Source: Methanocorpusculum sp.
Lineage (GTDB): Archaea; Halobacteriota; Methanomicrobia; Methanomicrobiales; Methanocorpusculaceae
Assembly: GCF_030655665.1 (NCBI RefSeq)
Contig: NZ_JAUSPQ010000004.1
Location: forward strand, 192,948 to 256,947
DNA: 64,000 nucleotides
Reading direction: 5' to 3'
Part shown: positions 47,047 through 55,871 of the stretch, piece by piece
Position numbering within the stretch: position 1 is the stretch's first letter
How the letters are laid out: each line of letters starts with the position of its first letter
Translations under genes and position numbers: made by a program
Notes under the pieces: generated by a model
Told to the model about the DNA's origin: nothing
What the model saw: the letters and a program-made list of their open reading frames with translations, nothing else
Databases searched by the model: none

Positions 47047-47919
47047 TTATTCTTTGGATTCGATAACGGCGATCAGATTTTCCATCACTTTGTCAACGGC
47101 ATCCCAGGTAGGGCTGGTCTTGCCCGGAGTCCGGACGATAAACGGTCTTCCCTCATCGGCGGCTTTCCGCATCTCGATATCCAGAGGGATCGCGCCGAGA
47201 TAGGGCACCTTATACTGCTCCGCCGCCTTTTCTCCGCCGCCTTTCCCGAAGATGTCGACAACTTCGCCGCAGTGCGGGCAGACCATACCCGACATGTTCT
47301 CGATCACGCCGAGGACGGAAAGATCCATCATCTCGATAAATTTGATCGCCTTCGTCGCATCCAAAACCGCGACATCCTGAGGGGTCGTCACGATCACGGC
47401 GCCTTCCACGTTCGGAGCGAACTGGATGATATTCAGCGCCTCATCGCCCGTTCCCGGCGGAAGATCCACGATCAGATAGTCGAGATCGCCCCATTCCACA
47501 TCGCCGAGGAACTGTTTGGTGGCTGCAGCCTTCATCGGTCCGCGCCATACAACAGGACTGTCGGTTTCATTCAGAAGAAGGGCCATAGAAACGACCTTTA
47601 ACGAACCGGTCACCTTCACCGGCATGATGTGTTCACCGATCGCCTGAAGACGGAGATCTTCGATCCCGAGCATCTTGCCGATCGAAGGACCGTGTATATC
47701 AAGGTCCAAGAGACCGGTCTGATATCCATGGTTGGAAAGCGCATAGGCAAGATTTACCGATACGGTGCTTTTTCCGACCCCGCCTTTTCCGGAGAGGACA
47801 AGAATGACGTGACGTACGTTGATATCAGACTTTTCCGGCATTTTAGGGGTCGATTCGGGTTTCTGTGAACAGGTTTCGCAGTTTTCAGTGCAGTTTTCAG
47901 GACATTTTTCAGTGGTCAT
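47047..47919 (-). CDS. Mrp/NBP35-type iron-sulfur cluster carrier ATPase
   Basis: 290 residues. Deviant Walker A SGKGGVGKS at 43-51, the switch DLPPGTGDE, and CPHC at 214-217 which bridges a 4Fe-4S cluster between subunits. An N-terminal cysteine set (Cys6, 10, 14, 17) resembles the Nbp35 extension. It transfers Fe-S clusters to apo-enzymes, many of which serve methanogenesis. The right KAP repeat lies just downstream. Confidence 0.94.
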   Translation of the reverse strand: MTTEKCPENCTENCETCSQKPESTPKMPEKSDINVRHVILVLSGKGGVGKSTVSVNLAYALSNHGYQTGLLDLDIHGPSIGKMLGIEDLRLQAIGEHIMPVKVTGSLKVVSMALLLNETDSPVVWRGPMKAAATKQFLGDVEWGDLDYLIVDLPPGTGDEALNIIQFAPNVEGAVIVTTPQDVAVLDATKAIKFIEMMDLSVLGVIENMSGMVCPHCGEVVDIFGKGGGEKAAEQYKVPYLGAIPLDIEMRKAADEGRPFIVRTPGKTSPTWDAVDKVMENLIAVIESKE

Positions 47920-48225
47920 GTATCAATACTCCATTGGGGTCCTGCTGCAGGGATCTTCGGTACATGCAGCAGAACATTGAGAGACGTGTATGAGATAAAT
48001 AAGATGGTTCGGGGATCAGCCCAAACCAGGATTTGATTGCTGATCGGATCTATTAGGCGGCATTTGCAAGATAGAAAGACCGGATTATGTATGAGAGGTT
48101 AGAGGGACGTGGAGGTGGTAACGTTTTTTGTCCCGCATATGAAACGCAGGAAAACGGTCATCGTCCGTAGATTCCATGCGCTTATTTGGGAATCATGTAA
48201 GATATATCTGAGATCGAAACCGGAG
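47920..48225. other. Intergenic region upstream of mrp
   Basis: 306 bases between the DUF134 gene end and the mrp start, both on the minus strand. GATCAGC and GCTGATC (about 48014-48040) can pair around a long loop. A frame across the region is out of register with DUF134 and has no start support. It presumably holds the mrp promoter. Confidence 0.45.
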
Positions 48226-48600
48226 TTACTCGTCTTCGGGATGCATACAGCAGCCTTCCGGATGGGCAGTTTCGGTTGAGTGCGGGCAGCAGGAGACCTT
48301 GAGCATCTTGCCGTTTGCCAAAGCATCAGCGACTTTATAGCGTGCCTCGTGAAGGTCGCGCCATGCCGTTTTTCTGGAAACGCCCATAACGCCTGCTGCA
48401 TCCTCCTGCGAAAGTCCTTCAAGATCGACAAGTTTCAAAACCGCGATCTCTTCAGGGTACAATATGACCATTTCAATATTGGCCTTTCTCCGGGGACAGA
48501 CCGGGGCATAACACCCCGGGTTTTCATTGAGCTCAACGCAGCGCCGTATCCTTGGTCTTCCGCATTTACCTTTTGGACAAAAATCAGGATTCTCAGGCAT
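48226..48600 (-). CDS. DUF134 family predicted DNA-binding protein
   Basis: 124 residues. N-terminal cysteines (CPKGKCGRPRIRRCV, PGCYAPVCP) and a sigma-4-like helix-turn-helix (LSQEDAAGVMGVSRKTAWRDL) are the DUF134 pattern. The tail holds further Cys and His residues (CCPHS, GCCMHP). DUF134 genes are often beside Mrp or NifX/NifB-type proteins, as here, and may regulate metal-cluster genes. Confidence 0.88.
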   Translation of the reverse strand: MPENPDFCPKGKCGRPRIRRCVELNENPGCYAPVCPRRKANIEMVILYPEEIAVLKLVDLEGLSQEDAAGVMGVSRKTAWRDLHEARYKVADALANGKMLKVSCCPHSTETAHPEGCCMHPEDE

Positions 48601-48767
48601 ATCTTAACTCGTACTGGATATCTTCTCATGCCATACCTAAATCGTTTTCGATTAGCCGGCCAAGTATGGGAAAATATACAGTGAATACTCATATGCGCCA
48701 AAATATATTAATGTATGCGACACGAATCATTCTTAGTAGAAGTGTTACCCAAGTTTTGGAGATGAGT

Positions 48768-50441
48768 ATGTCGACACCATTTATAACAATAGAAAATCTG
48801 TGTATGGATTTTGGCGAGAGCGAGCGGGTTCGCGTTCTCGACAATATCTGTCTTGAAATAGCCGAAGGAGAGATCGTAGGTGTAATCGGAAGATCCGGGT
48901 GCGGAAAGACCGTGCTGATCCACCTTATCCGAGGGATCGACACCCCGCCGACGAGCGGCAGGATCGTCTATCACATAGCCCGCTGTCCGAAATGCGGCAG
49001 GATCGAGTTCAGAAGCGATGCAGGGAAACCCTGCTCCGTTTGCGGAGCCATCCTTGCAGCAGAGGATATCGATTTCTGGGCGCCGGAAAACGAAGCGGTC
49101 AAAGCAAAGATCATGGCCCGGACCTCGCTGATGTTCCAGAGGACGTTTTCGCTGTATGGTGACGACCGGGTGATCGAGAATGTTCTCCGGGCACTCGACG
49201 ATATCAACTATCCGGCAAATCAGGCACTATCCCGTGCGGCGGATCTGGTGGATGAAGTCCGTCTGAGCCACCGGATGCTGCATGTTGCCCGCGATCTTTC
49301 GGGGGGCGAGAAGCAGCGTGTGGTCCTTGCCCGGCAGCTCGCCCGCGAACCGCTGTTTCTCTGCGCCGATGAACCGACCGGGACGCTGGATCCAAAGACT
49401 GCGAAGATCGTGCACGAACTGCTGAAGGCGGCGGGAACGGAGAAGCGGATGGGTATGGTGATCACATCCCATTTCGCTCAGGTTCTGGAGGATGTGTGCG
49501 ATCGGGCGGTCCTGATGGAGGACGGACGGATCACGATGGTCGGGAAACCCGAGGAGATCGTGGACGAGTTCATGAAGGGGTGCAAGGATGACTGTACGTA
49601 TGCATGTGTCGACTGCGGGAGTCCGCTCATTCGGGCAAAAGATCTATCGAAGAAGTTTATTGCGGTCGACCGCGGCGTGATCAATGCGGTGGATAAGATC
49701 AGTTTCGAGGTGTATGAGCGGGAGATCCTGGGTATCATCGGGGTCTCCGGCGGAGGAAAGACGACGCTTTCGAAGATGATCGCGGGTCTGTATGAGCCGA
49801 CGGGGGGGACGCTGGAGGTCCGGGTCGGCGATGAGTGGGTGGATATGCGAAAACCGGGGTATGAGTTCCGCGGGAGAGCGAAGAAGTACATCGGTCTTCT
49901 GCATCAGGAGTATGATCTCTATCCTCACCGGACGGTCATGGATAATCTGACGGACGCGATCGGGCTGGAGTTTCCAAAGGAGCTTGCCGTCCGAAAAGCG
50001 GTGATCACGCTTCGGATGGCAGGTTTTACGGAGAAGAAGGCACGGGATATTCTGAACCGGAAACCTTCGGAGCTTTCCGAAGGAGAGAAGCACCGGGTGG
50101 CACTAGGCCAGGTGCTTATCCGGGAGCCGCGGATCATTCTCTTAGATGAGCCAACGGGGACGATGGATCCTATCACGAAGATCGATGTGAAGCATTCGAT
50201 CGTGCATGCCCGCGATGAGATGGATGAGACGTTTATCATCGTTTCCCATGACATGGATTTCGTGAGGGATGTGTGTGACCGGTGTATGTTCATTCGGGGA
50301 GGGAAGATCATTGCGGAGGGACCGACAGCTGATGTGCTCGCAAAGATCTCGGATAAGGAGGTCGAGAAGATGGCGGCGGATCTGGAAGGCGGTTTGGACG
50401 CGAAGCGGACGAACTCAGCTGAACAAACCGAAGGTTTGTGA
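48768..50441 (+). CDS. atwA: Methyl-coenzyme M reductase component A2 (two-domain ABC ATPase)
   Basis: 557 residues from the ATG at 48768, chosen because GGAG at 48758-48761 is six bases away while an ATG at 48762 has no spacing. Two ABC domains: Walker A GRSGCGKT at 41-48 with a zinc-type insert (Cys73, 76, 89, 92), signature LSGGEKQR; then GVSGGGKT and LSEGEKHR. It helps reactivate nickel-F430 in methyl-CoM reductase using ATP. The last residues NSAEQTEGL and the stop are encoded by a hairpin repeat, so the natural C-terminus may have been replaced. Confidence 0.95.
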   Translation: MSTPFITIENLCMDFGESERVRVLDNICLEIAEGEIVGVIGRSGCGKTVLIHLIRGIDTPPTSGRIVYHIARCPKCGRIEFRSDAGKPCSVCGAILAAEDIDFWAPENEAVKAKIMARTSLMFQRTFSLYGDDRVIENVLRALDDINYPANQALSRAADLVDEVRLSHRMLHVARDLSGGEKQRVVLARQLAREPLFLCADEPTGTLDPKTAKIVHELLKAAGTEKRMGMVITSHFAQVLEDVCDRAVLMEDGRITMVGKPEEIVDEFMKGCKDDCTYACVDCGSPLIRAKDLSKKFIAVDRGVINAVDKISFEVYEREILGIIGVSGGGKTTLSKMIAGLYEPTGGTLEVRVGDEWVDMRKPGYEFRGRAKKYIGLLHQEYDLYPHRTVMDNLTDAIGLEFPKELAVRKAVITLRMAGFTEKKARDILNRKPSELSEGEKHRVALGQVLIREPRIILLDEPTGTMDPITKIDVKHSIVHARDEMDETFIIVSHDMDFVRDVCDRCMFIRGGKIIAEGPTADVLAKISDKEVEKMAADLEGGLDAKRTNSAEQTEGL

Positions 50442-50567
50442 GAGGCGGGGTGAGCCGATAGGCTCGCCCTCAGCGGAGGCGGATTGTCGGCGCAGCCGGC
50501 GATCTTAGCTGAGCAAGTCGATAGACTTGCGACTGAGGGCAGCGGGTGAAGCGCCCGATTTTTTTCT
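50414..50567 (+). repeat. Hairpin-module repeat cluster at the end of atwA
   Basis: Three stacked hairpins. First CTCAG...ACAAACC-GAA-GGTTTGT (50414-50444), overlapping the atwA stop. Then GGTGAGCC-GATA-GGCTCGCC (50449-50468). Then CTTAG...GCAAGTC-GATA-GACTTGC...CTGAGG (50504-50538). A final GGGC...GCCC hairpin with a T run (50537-50567) looks like a terminator. Copies occur inverted at 52189-52326 and 61826-61935. Confidence 0.88.
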
Positions 50568-50768
50568 TTTTCTCTTTTGTTGCGTTTACGAGATGTCTGA
50601 ATGAAGGATATTTTTCCAACTGTCAAAGTCAGGTACTAACCTAATTACTTCATATCTCTGATAATATATGGATCAATCGGTATTATGAACTTATTTCCTA
50701 AAAACAGAGTTCAAAAATCTGGTCAAAGTTAAAAGATTAGTTATAGAGGACCTGACCAGTTACGTAAA

Positions 50769-50851
50769 TAATATATACTGTGCACCACTACACTTGTAAG
50801 TCGGTGCACCGGTTTCCAACACCAATCACCAATCAGGAGATGTGGTGCACC
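50769..50851 (+). promoter_or_regulatory. TATA box and three GGTGCACC-type boxes before the transporter
   Basis: TAATATATA at 50769-50777 is a good TATA box. TGTGCACC (50779-50786) abuts it and GGTGCACC palindromes recur at 50803-50810 and 50844-50851. With the expected start near 50800, these boxes straddle the initiation site and leader, the usual placement for archaeal repressors. Confidence 0.62.
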
Positions 50852-50876
50852 ATTTTTTGGAGAATGTGAATATTTT

Positions 50877-51467
50877 ATGGACCATATCGAAGAAAAGAAC
50901 AGAAACAATCTCTTTCTGATGGACAACACCGCCAATCCTGCACCATTCGGTCTCTGTGCATTCGGGACGACCACGATTCTGCTCAGTCTCCACAATGCCG
51001 GAATAACTGGTCTGACAAGTCCCATCGTCGCGATGGCGCTCTTCTATGGCGGACTTGCCCAGCTCATCGTTGGCAGCATGGAATGGAAGAAGAACAATAC
51101 CTTCGGGATGGTCACCTTCGGGAGCTTCGGGCTCTTCTGGATATCCTTTGCGGCCATCATGATTCTGCCGGCGCTTGGTCTTGCAACGGCACCAACCGCA
51201 GTGGATCTCGCAGCATTTCTCTCCGTCTGGGGTCTTTTGATTTTCGGGCTTTTTATCTGCACCCTGAAGATGCACCGGCTCCTGCAGGTCACCTTCGCAG
51301 CAGTCCTCCTTCTGGTGGTGCTGCTTGTGGCTGCAAACCTGACCGGCATTCACCTGATCCATACCATGGCAGGCGTAACCGGCATTGTTGCAGGCGCCCT
51401 TGCGCTCTATATGGGTGTCGGAGCCGTCATCAATGAAGTCTTTGGCCGCCCGGTACTCCCGGTTTAA
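50877..51467 (+). CDS. GPR1/FUN34/YaaH (SatP)-family transporter
   Basis: 196 residues with six hydrophobic helices. NPAPFGL at 20-26 is the family's acetate-transporter signature. It probably carries acetate (or another small carboxylate) or ammonium; acetate is a carbon source for many Methanomicrobiales. GGAG at 50859-50862 is the nearest ribosome binding site, somewhat far. It sits between two inverted hairpin clusters and overlaps the decayed acetyltransferase by four bases at the end. Confidence 0.9.
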   Translation: MDHIEEKNRNNLFLMDNTANPAPFGLCAFGTTTILLSLHNAGITGLTSPIVAMALFYGGLAQLIVGSMEWKKNNTFGMVTFGSFGLFWISFAAIMILPALGLATAPTAVDLAAFLSVWGLLIFGLFICTLKMHRLLQVTFAAVLLLVVLLVAANLTGIHLIHTMAGVTGIVAGALALYMGVGAVINEVFGRPVLPV

Positions 51468-51859
51468 CCAATCCCTTTTACCAATCCCTTTTTCTCCCGG
51501 AAGCGGACGTAGACCACTTCGTCCATGACGATGCCATTCTTCGTGATGGCATTTCGGTGCACCGCTTCCCGGACAAACCCGCATTTCTCCAGCACCCGCA
51601 TCGAGGCGGTATTGCTGGAAAACACCCCTGCCCGGAGCCTTACAATGTCGAAATACTCAAACGCAAACGGAAAAATGGCGGTGACCGCACCGGTAGCGAT
51701 GCCCTTTCCCCAGAACGGCTCTGCCAGCCAGTATCCAATTTCAGCCGTTTGTTTGTAGACATCCTTCAGCGGAATGATGCCGATTCCCCCGATGGCATCG
51801 CCATGCAGATCGATTGCTAAGAGGAGGTCGCTGAAAAATATGCCTATTATCTGAAGCAT
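51464..51859 (-). pseudogene. N-terminally truncated GNAT acetyltransferase
   Basis: 131 residues with a RimJ/RimL-type core (GYWLAEPFWGKGIATGAV, NTASMRVLEKCGFVREA). The usual first 40-50 residues are missing. The same frame stays open upstream to 51913 with sequence that could be the family (CRDIFTHTDMLQIIG) and then stops, so the 5' end has decayed or been replaced. Probably not functional. Confidence 0.65.
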
Positions 51860-51865
51860 ATCAGT

Positions 51866-52003
51866 ATGGGTGAAAATATCACGGCAAGTATGCGGAGAAT
51901 GAATAAAACAAAGTTAAAACGTCTGGCAAAACAGTTTCCTGAAAATACGGAGATAATATACGCGTATGAAGAGCTGACAAGGTATTTAGAGGGAAATGAC
52001 TGA
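51866..52003 (+). CDS. Possible small protein, 45 residues
   Basis: A 45-codon frame beginning MGENITASMRRMNKTK and ending YAYEELTRYLEGND. Composition is charged and helical, like a small DNA-binding or antitoxin-type peptide. No ribosome binding site is visible and the region is the ragged edge of a truncated gene, so it may be remnant sequence. Confidence 0.35.
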   Translation: MGENITASMRRMNKTKLKRLAKQFPENTEIIYAYEELTRYLEGND

Positions 52004-52142
52004 ATGAACTGCCGGCATTTCTGCGAATGTTTCGATAATGTAATTCTCAAGGCGTCAGAGGGAATAGGAGTCAATGATTCATATTCCAGCTTCTTTTTTC
52101 AGGAGAGCATCGCATACCTCTCACATAAAAAAAGGAAACGCA

Positions 52143-52326
52143 GGGTGAATTTCTTCACCCCACTCGCAAGTTTCCTTGGAATACTTGGTCGCAAATCAAA
52201 GATTTGATCGCAAGTCTTCGCTTCGCTCAGCCTTGCTCGGCTAAGGGACCTAAAGGTCCCCGCCCCGCCACTCGCAAACCTTCGGTTTGCTCCGCTGAGG
52301 TCGTCGACTTCGTCGCCAACCCGCCA
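52143..52326 (-). repeat. Hairpin-module repeat cluster before metG
   Basis: Opens with GGTGAA-TTTC-TTCACC (about 52143-52160). Read on the minus strand from the right end, it has a GTCGACGAC block, CTCAG...GCAAACC-GAA-GGTTTGC, a GGGACCT-TT-AGGTCCC-type palindrome, then CTTAGCCGAGCAAGG and CAAATC-TTT-GATTTG. The order and linkers match the 50414-50567 cluster in inverted orientation, outermost hairpin first. Confidence 0.85.
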
Positions 52327-52365
52327 ATCAAGTATTTAATACTCATCCACGCCAAATAGTACCAC

Positions 52366-54387
52366 ATGACTAATAAGCCCACTGTCGTTACGTGCGGTTT
52401 GCCCTATACAAACGGTTTTTGCCATCTTGGGCACCTCCGGACGTACATCCCCGGCGATTTCTACGTACGCTATCTCCGGCGTCTCGGCGAAGACATCGTC
52501 TTCATCTGCGGATCCGACAACCACGGGACCCCCATCGTCGTCACCGCGGAGGCCGAAAAAACCACGCCCCGTGCCGTATCCGAAGAATACCACGCCCACT
52601 TCGATGCCGTCTTCAAATCCATGGGCATAGCGTTCGACCGGTTCGGGATGACCGATGATCCGACCAACCACCACCGGACCACCTCCATCCTCCAGACCCT
52701 CATCGACCGAGGATATGTCTACGAACAGACCATCCAGCAGAGTTACTGCCCGAAATGCAAACGCTTCCTTCCCGACCGGTACGTCGAAGGAACCTGCCCC
52801 TACTGCGGCAAACACGCACGCGGCGATGAATGCGACGCCGGATGCGGAAGGCACCTCGAACCCGGAGAGATCCTTGATCCGGTCTGCGCAACCTGCGGGA
52901 CCAAAGCCGAACTTCGCGAGCAGAAGCATTTCTACTTCAAGCTCAGCAGCTTCCGGGACTATTTGTTAGAGTATCTGCCGACCCTCGGCGGAACACTCAA
53001 CGCCAAAAACTACGCCATCGGCTGGGTCGAGAACGAACTCAAAGACTGGTGTATCACGAGAATGATGGACTGGGGCGTCAAGTTCCCGGGATCCGACGAA
53101 CTCGTCTGCTATGTCTGGGTGGATGCCCCGATAGGGTACATCTCATTCACTGAAGAGTGGGCAAATGCGACCGGAAACAGCTGGCAGAAGTACTGGTGCG
53201 AAGGGGACCGTGTGCATTTCATCGGCTCCGACATCATCTATCACCACTGCGTTTTCTGGCCGGCAATGCTGCACGGTGCAGGATATCAGCCGCCTTCAGC
53301 AGTCGTAGCGAGCGGGATGGTCACGATCGACGGCGAGAAGTTCTCCAAATCGAAAGGGAACGTCGTCTGGACGAAGGAAGATTATCTCGACAAGGGACTG
53401 CCGGCAGACTATCTGCGGTATTATCTCCTCGCCTACACGAGTCACACCCGCGAACTGGACTTTTCCTGGAAAGAGTTCCAGGCACGGATCAATAATGAGC
53501 TCGTGAACACGTTTGGGAACTTTGCGAACCGGAGCATGAGTCTCGTCAAAACCAAGTTCGGTGACGTGCCGCAGATGCCGGTCGACGCAGAGATCTTTGC
53601 CGAGATCGAACGCTCGCTTGCCGGAATCGAAGAAGCGGTCCGTGCATACGAGTTCAAGGCAGCGGTCGACGGCATCCTGCTTCTCGCAGCATACGGAAAC
53701 GGATACATCTCGAACGCGGCTCCGTGGAAGCTGATCAAGGAAGATCCAAACGCAGCCGCACTAATATTAAAGAACTGTCTCCAGATCGTGAAGGCGTGTG
53801 CTCTCGTTATGCAGCCGGTAATGCCGGAGTCTTCCCAGAAACTCTGGGAGATGCTCGGTTATACCGATCTGGTCGAGACCCACCCGATCAGCGATGCACT
53901 GGTTCCGTTCGAGAACACGACCCTGGGCGATGTGAAGCCGCTGTTTGCCCGGATGGAGGATAAACAGCGTGAGGAGATGGAAGCTCTGCTTACGAAGCGT
54001 GCCGAGGATTCAAAGAAGAAAGCAGCAGGAAAAGATACCATGACAGCAGTAATAGAACCAATCTCGGAAGAGATCATAACAATAGATGATGTGGCAAAAC
54101 TCGATCTCCGGGTCGGCCGTGTCGTGAAAGCGGAGAGAGTCCCAAAGACGACGAAACTTCTGCGTCTCCAGGTGGATATCGGGACCGAGGTCAGACAGAT
54201 CGTGTCAGGCATCGCCGATGTCTACACGCCTGAAGAGATGGTGGATAAGAAGATCATCGTGGTCGTGAACCTGAAACCGGCGAAGTTCCGGGGCGAGGAA
54301 AGCAACGGGATGCTGTTTGCCGCAGGCGACGAGGCATCACTTCTTGTTCCGCTGAAGGATGTGCCGGAAGGTACGAAGATCCACTGA
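52366..54387 (+). CDS. metG: Methionyl-tRNA synthetase with C-terminal tRNA-binding domain
   Basis: 673 residues. HLGH at 20-23 and KFSKS at 325-329 are the class I motifs. The connective peptide has two zinc knuckles (CPKC...CPYC and CDAGC...CATC). Residues about 570-673 form the EMAP/Trbp-type tRNA-binding dimer domain (LDLRVGRVVKAE). A TATA-like TATTTAATAC lies about 30 bases upstream, so the message is nearly leaderless. Confidence 0.97.
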   Translation: MTNKPTVVTCGLPYTNGFCHLGHLRTYIPGDFYVRYLRRLGEDIVFICGSDNHGTPIVVTAEAEKTTPRAVSEEYHAHFDAVFKSMGIAFDRFGMTDDPTNHHRTTSILQTLIDRGYVYEQTIQQSYCPKCKRFLPDRYVEGTCPYCGKHARGDECDAGCGRHLEPGEILDPVCATCGTKAELREQKHFYFKLSSFRDYLLEYLPTLGGTLNAKNYAIGWVENELKDWCITRMMDWGVKFPGSDELVCYVWVDAPIGYISFTEEWANATGNSWQKYWCEGDRVHFIGSDIIYHHCVFWPAMLHGAGYQPPSAVVASGMVTIDGEKFSKSKGNVVWTKEDYLDKGLPADYLRYYLLAYTSHTRELDFSWKEFQARINNELVNTFGNFANRSMSLVKTKFGDVPQMPVDAEIFAEIERSLAGIEEAVRAYEFKAAVDGILLLAAYGNGYISNAAPWKLIKEDPNAAALILKNCLQIVKACALVMQPVMPESSQKLWEMLGYTDLVETHPISDALVPFENTTLGDVKPLFARMEDKQREEMEALLTKRAEDSKKKAAGKDTMTAVIEPISEEIITIDDVAKLDLRVGRVVKAERVPKTTKLLRLQVDIGTEVRQIVSGIADVYTPEEMVDKKIIVVVNLKPAKFRGEESNGMLFAAGDEASLLVPLKDVPEGTKIH

Positions 54388-54668
54388 TCTTCAAATAATT
54401 CTTTTTTGAAATAAAGTTGGCAGTATTTTTCTGCGGTGAAAGTCGAGAAAAATTTAGTGGACATAGTTTTTGCAATAGATGATTCGACAACTGCCATATG
54501 AAAAATAGCGATTAAATATTAGCATCATGTGATTATTCACATTGATTTTTCTTTATTTTCTAGTATAAACATTAGAGATACATTAGATAAATTTAACAAA
54601 GAGAATATAATATTGGTCTTGTATAGGAATCCTAATATCCCTGTGGGACAAGAATATGTATAATAACA

Positions 54669-55871
54669 ATGACGAAAATAAAGTGGATTGAGATAGATAA
54701 TTTTCGTGGAATTTCTCATATTCGCTATGAGCCAAAGCAGATTAATCTATTGATTGGGAGGAATAATTCTGGAAAGACTACTGTTTTGGAGGCGATTTAC
54801 AGTAATCTTACCGGAAGGTTTCACGAAGGTTCAAGGAATAAGGAACGCGTTTTTCGTATATATGATGTGAAATTCGGGGCAAATCGTGCAGAAATAAAGT
54901 CAGATATACATAATGTAGTATTATATGCTATCGATAAAGAATTACCAGACTCCATTCACGCAGAGTATGTGGTAAAATGCTATGAATCACTTCATAAAAT
55001 ATTCGAAAAGAAAAATGTATCTGTAGATATAATTAGGGATTTGACTGAATTTATTATTGAACAATTACACTCTTCCATATCAATATATGACGATAGTATG
55101 TTTATTTCAATTGATCCAGATAATTTGAGGTACTCAGACAAATCTATTTCTGCAGAGTATCTCAGATTAATTCAAAAAATGGATCCTATGCAGGTTCAAA
55201 CTAAGGATAAAAATAGAAATGAATATTCTCATTTGCTAAATCGTATGCGATATCTTGATGATATTGTACCTTACATTCAAAAAATAATAAATGAAAACAG
55301 TCTTCCAAAAATAAATAATATTGTCCACATAAATGATATTAATAATATGTTACTATCCTCTTTTGAGGATGATGTAAAAATAATTGAACTGGAAACAATC
55401 ATTAAAGAACGTGATATTGTTCCGAATCTCGAAAGGCTTACAGAGAAAGGAGTCGTATACAAGTCCTCCAATGGTGAACTGACGACTCTGCCATATTGTA
55501 TGCATGGAGATGGATTTTTTGCACTTCTTCAATTGCTTTATTCAATCAAAGATGCTGCCGGAGGGGTTCTTTTGATAGAGGAACCGGAGAATCATATGCA
55601 TCCGGGATATCTGAGTATTTTTGTTGAACAGTTGCTTGAATGGGCGAAGGAACTTGATATTCAGGTGTTTATGACGACACACAGTTATGATTTGATTGAG
55701 GTCCTGGCAAACTATTCTATGCATGATGATACGGAAAGTGCAGAGGAAAAGAAGATGATTCAGATTTCACGGATTGTGAAATACCAAGGAGAACATGAGA
55801 TATATAATTATACTCCCGATAAAGCATTTGAGGAGATGGTAACGTTTAAACTTGACCTTCGCGGAACGTGA
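54669..55871 (+). CDS. AAA/OLD-type ATPase of a two-gene system
   Basis: 400 residues. SMC/OLD-like ABC ATPase: Walker A GRNNSGKT at 30-37, a long helical insert, then a Walker B segment LLIEEPENHMHP near residue 300 and a TTHSYDL H-loop near 336-342. No TOPRIM is fused; a separate TOPRIM-like gene follows with a four-base overlap (GTGA). The pair resembles class 4 OLD and the PARIS (AriA) defence ATPase. The gene is clearly A/T-rich beside the G/C-richer metG, consistent with transfer. Confidence 0.82.
   Translation: MTKIKWIEIDNFRGISHIRYEPKQINLLIGRNNSGKTTVLEAIYSNLTGRFHEGSRNKERVFRIYDVKFGANRAEIKSDIHNVVLYAIDKELPDSIHAEYVVKCYESLHKIFEKKNVSVDIIRDLTEFIIEQLHSSISIYDDSMFISIDPDNLRYSDKSISAEYLRLIQKMDPMQVQTKDKNRNEYSHLLNRMRYLDDIVPYIQKIINENSLPKINNIVHINDINNMLLSSFEDDVKIIELETIIKERDIVPNLERLTEKGVVYKSSNGELTTLPYCMHGDGFFALLQLLYSIKDAAGGVLLIEEPENHMHPGYLSIFVEQLLEWAKELDIQVFMTTHSYDLIEVLANYSMHDDTESAEEKKMIQISRIVKYQGEHEIYNYTPDKAFEEMVTFKLDLRGT

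Noticed and set aside
48099-48431. 110-codon minus-strand frame overlapping DUF134
   Set aside because: Out of frame with the DUF134 gene, whose helix-turn-helix and cysteine motifs are clear.
51847-52074. 75-codon minus-strand frame upstream of the truncated GNAT
   Set aside because: Hydrophobic, no start signal, out of frame with the GNAT gene; likely chance in AT-rich sequence.
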